This document shows, piece after piece, positions 58,818 to 64,000 of a DNA stretch of 64,000 bases. The stretch is taken from NCBI RefSeq assembly GCF_051380875.1, contig NZ_JBNYXW010000003.1, positions 270,862 to 334,861 on the forward strand, given 5' to 3'. The first letter of the stretch is position 1, and each line of letters opens with the position of its first letter. The DNA is from Janthinobacterium sp051380875. Its GTDB lineage: Bacteria; Pseudomonadota; Gammaproteobacteria; Burkholderiales; Burkholderiaceae_D. The notes under the pieces are model-generated. The model made no database searches. It was not told the DNA's origin and saw only the letters and a list, made by a program, of their open reading frames with translations. A program made the translations under genes and the position numbers.

Positions 58818-59798
58818 ATGATTTCCTTTCCTACCGCCAATACTGCCACCTCCGTGCTGGGCCTGGGCATCGACGCGGGCGGCACGCAGACGCGTTGGGC
58901 CCTGGCCCGCGTGGATGGCGCCATCGTGGCCGACGGCGCGGTGGACGGCTTGTCTGCCTTGCAAATGGGCAGCGAGTCTGGCCGCGCAGGTCTGCACGCG
59001 ACGTTTGCCAAGCTGTGCCACGCCGTGTTGGCGGTCGGCCAGCCGCGCGCCGTGGTGGCGGGCTTGACGGGCTTTGGCGGCGACGATGTTGCGCTGGCGC
59101 AAACGCTGGCGGCCCTGCTGGCGCTCGATGCCGGCGACGTGACGATATGCAATGATATCGAGATCGCCTATCGCGACAGTTTTGAGCCGGGCCAGGGTTA
59201 TCTGGTCTACGCTGGCACGGGCTCGATTGCCGCCTGGATCGATACGGATGGCGTGTTTCACCGTGCGGGCGGGCGCGGCGTGCTGCTCGACGATGGCGGC
59301 GGTGGCTACTGGATCGCCCGCGAAGCGTTGCGCCAGATCTGGCGCCGCGAAGATGAAGCACCCGGCAGCTGGCAGGCGTCACCGATGGCCAAGGCCGTAT
59401 TTGCGCATATTGGCGGCAGCGACTGGTCGCTGTCGCGCGCCTTCATGTATGGCCAGGAGCGGGGCAGCATCGGCCGGCTGGCGCTGGCTGTTGCCGCCAG
59501 TGCCGAGGCCGATCCGCTGGCGCTGGAGATCTTGCAGCGCGCGGGACAGGAACTGGCGCGATTGGCGCTGGCGCTGACGGCGCGCCACGGTCCGCGTCCC
59601 GTGGTGCTGGCGGGCCGCGCGGCACAGTTGCACCCGGCCATCGCGGCAGCCATGCGCGCCGCCTTGCCGGTATCGTTGACAATGGAGCAAAAAATTGCCC
59701 GTCCGCATGAGGCAGCGGCCAGGCAGGCGGCCAAGGTGGCTGCCATGGCGCTTGTAAAAACTGAACATTTTATTAACCAGATCACGGATCTTTCATGA
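58818..59798 (+). CDS. BadF/BadG-family amino-sugar kinase (GlcNAc/MurNAc kinase-like)
   Basis: 326 residues from the ATG at 58818; an in-frame ATG at 58761 would run through the inverted repeat. The ASKHA fold shows GLGIDAGGTQTRWAL (phosphate 1), 'AGLTGFGGDD', CNDIEIAY and YAGTGSIA with 'GRGVLLDDGGGGYWI'. Relatives include N-acetylglucosamine kinase and the clostridial MurK acting on both GlcNAc and MurNAc. With MurQ in the cluster and no AnmK visible, it is the likely source of MurNAc-6-P. The stop overlaps the amidase start by 4 bp. Confidence 0.85.
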   Translation: MISFPTANTATSVLGLGIDAGGTQTRWALARVDGAIVADGAVDGLSALQMGSESGRAGLHATFAKLCHAVLAVGQPRAVVAGLTGFGGDDVALAQTLAALLALDAGDVTICNDIEIAYRDSFEPGQGYLVYAGTGSIAAWIDTDGVFHRAGGRGVLLDDGGGGYWIAREALRQIWRREDEAPGSWQASPMAKAVFAHIGGSDWSLSRAFMYGQERGSIGRLALAVAASAEADPLALEILQRAGQELARLALALTARHGPRPVVLAGRAAQLHPAIAAAMRAALPVSLTMEQKIARPHEAAARQAAKVAAMALVKTEHFINQITDLS

Positions 59799-60595
59799 AA
59801 AAAATCGCCCTCGCCATGCTGGTGGCACTGCTGTCCGCCTGTAGCACGCCCGCGCCGCACCTCGACCATAGCTTGACGGCGCGCAGCCAGAGCCCGCGCG
59901 TGAAGTTCATCGTCATCCATTACACGGTTGCCGACCTGCCCCGCTCGATCAAGATCCTGACGGAACAAGTGGTCAGCAGCCATTATTTGCTGACGGATAC
60001 GGACAAGCCCAAGTTTTACGTGCTGGTCGACGAATCGCGCCAGGCCAATCATGCGGGGGTGAGTAACTGGAAGACTTATACACAGTTGAACGTCAGCTCG
60101 ATCGGCATCGAGATCGTCAATCCCGGTTTCAAGGACACGCCGGAAGGCCGCATCTGGTATCCGTTTTCGCAGGCGCAGATCGATGAGTTGATTCCGCTGC
60201 TCAAGGATATCGTCTCCCGTTACAACATTGCGCCGGAAAACATTCTGGGTCACAACGAAGTTGCACCGCAGCGCAAGCAGGATCCGGGACCGCTGTTTCC
60301 GTGGAGTCAGCTGGCCGATGCGGGCTTGATCGTCTGGCCGGATGCCAACCGTGTTGCCGCGCAACGCCTTATTTTTGAGCAGCAAGTGCCGGATGCCGTC
60401 TGGTTCCAGAAAAAGCTGGCCCAGCATGGCTATGCGACGCCGGCTACAGGCGAATTCGATGAAGCGACGCGCAATGTGCTGATCGCCTTCCAGATGAAAT
60501 ACCGCAACAAGCTGTTCGACGGTACACCGGATGGTGAAACGGCAGCCTTGCTGGAAGTGCTGACGACGCCGGCGCCAGCTGTTGCAACAAAGTAG
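59795..60595 (+). CDS. amiD: AmiD-like N-acetylmuramoyl-L-alanine amidase lipoprotein
   Basis: 266 residues. A lipoprotein signal ends in LLSAC (residue 16). The Amidase_2 zinc domain (about 30-185) has VIHYT with the first His, 'NHAGVSNW', SIGIEIVNPG and GHNEVAPQRKQDPGPLFPW with the His/Asp ligands. A C-terminal peptidoglycan-binding-1 domain (about 195-255) follows. It should cut the stem peptide from MurNAc at the outer membrane. It is translationally coupled to the kinase gene (ATGA overlap). Confidence 0.92.
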   Translation: MKKIALAMLVALLSACSTPAPHLDHSLTARSQSPRVKFIVIHYTVADLPRSIKILTEQVVSSHYLLTDTDKPKFYVLVDESRQANHAGVSNWKTYTQLNVSSIGIEIVNPGFKDTPEGRIWYPFSQAQIDELIPLLKDIVSRYNIAPENILGHNEVAPQRKQDPGPLFPWSQLADAGLIVWPDANRVAAQRLIFEQQVPDAVWFQKKLAQHGYATPATGEFDEATRNVLIAFQMKYRNKLFDGTPDGETAALLEVLTTPAPAVATK

Positions 60596-60678
60596 CATGG
60601 CCGTTCCAGCCCATGACTTTTTCTTATATGCTGAACTCTTACGGCCCAGGTGGTCAAAGCAAGGTAAAGGAATAGCTC

Positions 60679-61581
60679 ATGCGGCTGCGTCATATCGAAG
60701 TGTTTCACGCCATCATGCAAGTTGGCACCATCAGCGGTGCCGCCCAGGTGCTGCATATCTCGCAGCCGGCCGTGACCAAGGTCTTGCAGCATTGTGAATT
60801 GCAACTGGGCATGCCGCTGTTCGAGCGCGTGCGGGGCAAGCTGTATCCGAAACCCGAGGCGCACCGCCTGTTTGTCGAGACGGAAAAGCTCAACCGCGAC
60901 TTGCTGGGCATCCGCCGCCTGGCGGCCAGCCTGAAGGGCCATGCGGTGGAAACCATCCGCTTGGTCTCCACGCCGACCATTGCCATCAGCGTCTTGCCGT
61001 TCGCCATGACCGAATGGCGGCGCGACTTTCCCCATACACGTTGTCAATTAGCCACCCACCACACGGGTGAGATCGTCAACACCCTGCGCTTGGGTGAGGC
61101 GGACCTGGCCGTCTCCTTGCAAGACCCGCGCCACCCTGGCATCGTGGCCGAACCGATCGCGCATGGCGTCATGACGGTGATCGCCCCGGCGGGCACCTGG
61201 CATGCGGCCGATTGCGGCACGCCGCTGACGGCGCATGGCCTGTCTGGCGAGCTGATCGGCCATGCCGACAATGATCCGCTGGGCGAATTAGTGGTCGCCG
61301 CCTGTGAAGCGCAAGACATCCACCCCATATTCAGTACCGTAGTGCAGACCTATCAAATTGCCCGTTCGCTGGTGGAAGCGGGCGGCGGCATGGCCGTGGT
61401 CGATCCATTTACGGCCGCGTCCGGTTCGCCCGAGCGCCTGCAGCGCCGGCCATGGGCGCCAGCCATTCCCATACAACTGTATTTATTGACGGCCAGCCAC
61501 TCGCCGCTGTCGCATGGCGCGCGGCGCCTGGCCGACAGCATCGGCGTGGCGGCGCGCAACTGTCTGGAAAGAGGAATGTAA
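60679..61581 (+). CDS. LysR-family transcription regulator
   Basis: 300 residues. The N-terminal helix-turn-helix is RHIEVFHAIMQVGTISGAAQVLHISQPAVTKVLQ, and a periplasmic-binding-like effector domain runs from about residue 90. Its stop codon overlaps the start of the dipeptidase gene by 1 bp (TAATG), so it is co-transcribed with its probable target. The effector could be a D-Ala-containing peptide; this is inference. Confidence 0.9.
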   Translation: MRLRHIEVFHAIMQVGTISGAAQVLHISQPAVTKVLQHCELQLGMPLFERVRGKLYPKPEAHRLFVETEKLNRDLLGIRRLAASLKGHAVETIRLVSTPTIAISVLPFAMTEWRRDFPHTRCQLATHHTGEIVNTLRLGEADLAVSLQDPRHPGIVAEPIAHGVMTVIAPAGTWHAADCGTPLTAHGLSGELIGHADNDPLGELVVAACEAQDIHPIFSTVVQTYQIARSLVEAGGGMAVVDPFTAASGSPERLQRRPWAPAIPIQLYLLTASHSPLSHGARRLADSIGVAARNCLERGM

Positions 61582-62195
61582 TGTCTGTTGCAAGTTTGCA
61601 ATTGGAAGCGGTCGACAGCGATCCGCAATTTCGCCACCTGAGCAGCATCGCCGGCATCGCCATCGACTTGCGCTACGCCACGCCCGATAATTTCGTCGGC
61701 CGCGATCTGTATAGTCCCATCGACTGTGCCTGGCTGCACCGCGATGCCGCCGCTGCACTGGAAACGGCCGTGGCGTGGCTGGCCGGGCAGCATCCCGGGC
61801 ATCATCTGCTGGTGCTCGACGCCTTGCGCCCGCAACGGGTGCAGCAGCAACTGTGGGATGCGCTGCAGGGAACTGAATTGCTGGGCTATATCGCCGAACC
61901 GTCGCGCGGCTCCATCCACTCGTTTGGCATGGCGCTCGACATCACGATTGTCGGCCCCGACGGACAGGAACTGGACATGGGCACGGGGTTTGACGATTTG
62001 AGTGAGCGCTCGCACCCAGCGTTGGAGTTGATGTTGCTGGAGCGAGGGGAAATCACGCAGCAGCAAGTGGCGCATAGGCGCATGTTGCGCGGCGCCATGT
62101 TCCAGGCAGGCTTCTTCGGCATCAACAGTGAATGGTGGCATTTCGATTGCGGCGACCGGGTGCTGGTGCGCCAGACCTACACCCGGGTACTCTAG
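61581..62195 (+). CDS. ddpX: D-alanyl-D-alanine dipeptidase (VanX/DdpX family, M15D)
   Basis: 204 residues from the ATG at 61581 (GAGGAA upstream). The zinc and catalytic motifs are SIHSFGMALDITI (S-x-H-x3-G-x-A-x-D) and SEWWHF (catalytic Glu and third zinc His). The DLRYATPDNFVGRDLY start and the Arg in DALRPQ are also family marks. There is no signal peptide, so it is cytoplasmic, and it should split D-Ala-D-Ala to alanine. VanX itself gives vancomycin tolerance, but without vanA/vanH genes a catabolic role is far more likely. Confidence 0.92.
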   Translation: MSVASLQLEAVDSDPQFRHLSSIAGIAIDLRYATPDNFVGRDLYSPIDCAWLHRDAAAALETAVAWLAGQHPGHHLLVLDALRPQRVQQQLWDALQGTELLGYIAEPSRGSIHSFGMALDITIVGPDGQELDMGTGFDDLSERSHPALELMLLERGEITQQQVAHRRMLRGAMFQAGFFGINSEWWHFDCGDRVLVRQTYTRVL

Positions 62196-62198
62196 TTA

Positions 62199-63578
62199 CT
62201 AGAATGCGTTGAGGCCTTTCAGCATCACGATCAGGATCAGCGCGGGCGAGACAAAGCGCAACAGGAACAGCAGCACATGCGCCAGTCTCTTGTTCTGCAA
62301 TTGGCCATGATTGCTGATCGCTTCGATAAAATTGTCCTTGCCCCAGGCCCAGCCTGCAAACAAGGCAATCGCGATGCCGCCCACGGGCAGGAAGATATTC
62401 GACGAGACGAAGTCGAACAGATCAAACATATTCAAATTAAACAGCTTGAAATCGGCCAGGGTACTGTTACTCAGGGCGCACACGGAACCGAGCACGGCCA
62501 GCAGCAGCATGGTCACGACGGTTGCCTTGGGACGCGTCCAGCCGAAGCGCTCATGGAAAATCACCACGGGCACTTCCATCAGCGATAGCATCGCGCCCGT
62601 AGCAGCGACGGCGGCGAGGATGAAAAACACCACCATCAGGGTTTGCCCCATGGGAATTTGCGAGAACACGGCCGGGATCGTAATGAATACCAGCGACGGT
62701 CCCGCGCTGGGCGCGAAGCCAAACGTGAACACGGCGGGGAAGATGGCGATGCCGGCCAGCATGGATACGCCCAGGTCGGCCGCCATCACGCGCAAGGTGG
62801 TAACGGGGATATTCTGGTCGTCGCGGAAATAGCTGCCGTAGGTCATCATCGTGCCCATGCCGACGGACAACTTGAAGAAAGCCAGGCCCATGGCCGTCAG
62901 CACGACGGAAGCCGTCAGCTTGCTGAAGTCCGGGCGGAACAAAAAGGCCAGGCCTTCACCCGCTTTATCGAGCGACAGGCTGACCGCACATAACAACAGT
63001 AGCAGCAGGAACAGCAGCGGCATGAGTTTCTTGGCGATCGCCTCGATGCCCTTGGTCACGCCCAGCATCAGGATGCCGCCAATAAACAGCAGCACGCCCC
63101 ACTGCCACAACAGCGATTGCAGGGGATTGCTGATCAATGAGGCGAAGGCTGCTTGCGTCACCAGCTTGTCGCTGCTGAGAATGGAGCCGTCGATGGCCTT
63201 GGCGATATAGGCAAACACCCAGCCCACCACTTCCGAGTAAAACGCGACGATCAGGAACGCCGCCACCATGCCGATGAGGCCGACCAGCCACCAGGGCTTG
63301 CCTTTGGGTGCCAGCTGTTCCATGGTTGAGATGGGGTTGACCTTGGCGCGGCGTCCCAGGGTGATTTCCGCGATCATCACGGGCAGGCCCACTAATAAGG
63401 TGGCGAGTAAATAGATGAGCAGAAAGCCTGCGCCGCCATTGGCGCCCGTCAGATACGGGAACTTCCAGATATTGCCGAGACCGACTGCGGAACCGAGGGT
63501 GGCGGCGAGCACGCCGAAGCCAGTGGTAAAGCCAGCTCGTTTCAGGGTCAGGCCTGATCCTTGAGCTTGTTGTTTCAT
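62199..63578 (-). CDS. Sodium-dependent transporter, NSS (SNF) family
   Basis: 459 residues with about 11-12 membrane helices. The first helix has the sodium site GVLAATLGSAVGLGNIWKFPY, followed by NGGAGFLLIYL. Members are sodium-coupled importers of amino acids such as tryptophan, tyrosine or leucine. The substrate is not evident. It is convergent with ddpX (3 bp between the stop codons) and divergent from the rRNA leader. Confidence 0.92.
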   Translation of the reverse strand: MKQQAQGSGLTLKRAGFTTGFGVLAATLGSAVGLGNIWKFPYLTGANGGAGFLLIYLLATLLVGLPVMIAEITLGRRAKVNPISTMEQLAPKGKPWWLVGLIGMVAAFLIVAFYSEVVGWVFAYIAKAIDGSILSSDKLVTQAAFASLISNPLQSLLWQWGVLLFIGGILMLGVTKGIEAIAKKLMPLLFLLLLLLCAVSLSLDKAGEGLAFLFRPDFSKLTASVVLTAMGLAFFKLSVGMGTMMTYGSYFRDDQNIPVTTLRVMAADLGVSMLAGIAIFPAVFTFGFAPSAGPSLVFITIPAVFSQIPMGQTLMVVFFILAAVAATGAMLSLMEVPVVIFHERFGWTRPKATVVTMLLLAVLGSVCALSNSTLADFKLFNLNMFDLFDFVSSNIFLPVGGIAIALFAGWAWGKDNFIEAISNHGQLQNKRLAHVLLFLLRFVSPALILIVMLKGLNAF

Positions 63579-63671
63579 GGTGAATCTTCTATGGTTCTAT
63601 AGTAGGTAGGCGCGGATTTGCGCTGAGGGGGCGAAATTGTAGCAGTTGAACGTAATTAGCCCGGAAAAGCC

Positions 63672-63700
63672 TTGCGTCCGCTGGGGTGCTTTGTTATAGT
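63672..63700 (+). promoter_or_regulatory. rRNA operon promoter P1
   Basis: -35 TTGCGT, a 17-bp spacer and -10 TATAGT lead toward the 16S gene beyond the window. Confidence 0.7.
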
Positions 63701-63799
63701 TCGCCTCCCCGATGAGACGCACTGGTTTGCGGCACAAAAGGGACAGCCTTCAGGGGCTGGGTAGTAAGTTTTTAAGCGCAATGCGCTGAAAAACGAAGG

Positions 63800-63828
63800 T
63801 TGACAAAGTAGCCGAAACGCTTCATACT
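63800..63828 (+). promoter_or_regulatory. rRNA operon promoter P2
   Basis: -35 TTGACA (perfect), a 17-bp spacer and -10 CATACT. AT-rich sequence upstream (63765-63775) may act as an UP element. Confidence 0.75.
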
Positions 63829-63892
63829 CTTTCTTCTTCGCAGCTGACAAACACAACGCTTTGTCGATAGCGCGAAAGTAGTACCGATCACA

Positions 63893-63989
63893 GTTCTTTA
63901 ACAATTAACAGTCGATAAGTGTGGACATTTGATGCAAGTGCAGCGTCGATCTTCGGATTGGCGTCTAACTTAAAATATCAAATGTTCAC
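63893..63989 (+). other. rRNA operon leader: boxA antiterminator and long-range stem
   Basis: GTTCTTTAACAAT (63893-63905) matches the boxA antitermination element. GTGGACATTTGAT (63921-63933) and ATCAAATGTTCAC (63977-63989) pair over 13 bp with a single G-U. This forms a leader stem just before the 16S gene, which is outside the window. The whole gap from 63579 to 64000 is regulatory; no protein gene is supported in it. Confidence 0.8.
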
Positions 63990-64000
63990 AAGAAATAATG

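Noticed and set aside
61581..62195. Vancomycin resistance gene vanX
   Set aside because: The family motif fits, but there is no vanA/vanH/vanR/vanS nearby and Gram-negative cells rarely need it; a catabolic dipeptidase is more likely.
63656..63904. Open frame of 82 codons on the minus strand
   Set aside because: It is antisense to the rRNA promoters and leader, with no recognisable domain.
1..64000. Insertion sequence or prophage
   Set aside because: No transposase, integrase, phage structural gene or long terminal inverted repeat was recognised anywhere.

Overview
The window is a contiguous, gene-dense stretch of chromosome from a high-GC betaproteobacterium, most likely Oxalobacteraceae (Janthinobacterium or a close relative). 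The grounds are the protein sequences, the cbb3-oxidase/Fnr/hemN block, the conserved rsmI-lpoA-yraN-diaA-dolP block and the style of the rRNA leader at the right end. I see no insertion sequence, prophage, integrase or CRISPR array. The assignment to genus is inference, because no 16S sequence lies inside the window.

Layout. 1-1123: partial dCACHE-HAMP sensor. 1.4-17.8 kb: a microaerobic respiration region holding Fnr, ccoNOQP, ccoG, fixH, ccoI, ccoS, a TauE/SafE-like membrane protein, hemN and a PAS-containing chemoreceptor. Two near-perfect Fnr boxes with the same class II promoter geometry lie in front of ccoN and in front of the receptor-hemN-ccoIS run. A type VI secretion lipase gene (Tle3 type) and its Tla3-like adaptor sit in opposite orientation between ccoS and ccoN. 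18-24 kb: DUF1444, YiaA-like, DUF808, LysE-type and FecR/DUF6600-like genes. 23.9-27.9 kb: ybeD-lipB-lipA with a MocR-type regulator and a decayed stretch inserted between ybeD and lipB. 28-32 kb: TonB-dependent receptor, DUF2946-like protein and PepSY membrane protein. 32-34.4 kb: thioesterase, ECF sigma/anti-sigma pair and a TlpA-like thioredoxin. 34.5-38.5 kb: dolP, diaA/gmhA, yraN, lpoA and divergent rsmI.

39.3-50.8 kb: tRNA-Pro(UGG), then one long minus-strand run that mixes leucine/isovalerate degradation (liuB, liuC, liuD, liuE) with biotin synthesis (bioA, bioF, bioD, bioB) and a hydroxyacid dehydrogenase. The biotin genes lie between the two subunit genes of the biotin-dependent methylcrotonyl-CoA carboxylase. 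A striking overlapping palindrome inside the upstream ychJ gene looks like the operator of this run.

50.9-62.2 kb: dadA, a serine beta-lactamase-like hydrolase, then a peptidoglycan catabolism cluster: GntR regulator, murQ, AmpG-like permease, DigH-like GHL10 lipoprotein, BadF-type amino-sugar kinase, AmiD-like amidase lipoprotein, LysR regulator and VanX/DdpX-type D-Ala-D-Ala dipeptidase. Together these could cleave, import and consume both the glycan and the peptide parts of murein. The window ends with an NSS-family sodium symporter and, divergent from it, the tandem promoters, boxA and leader hairpin of an rRNA operon whose 16S gene begins beyond position 64000.
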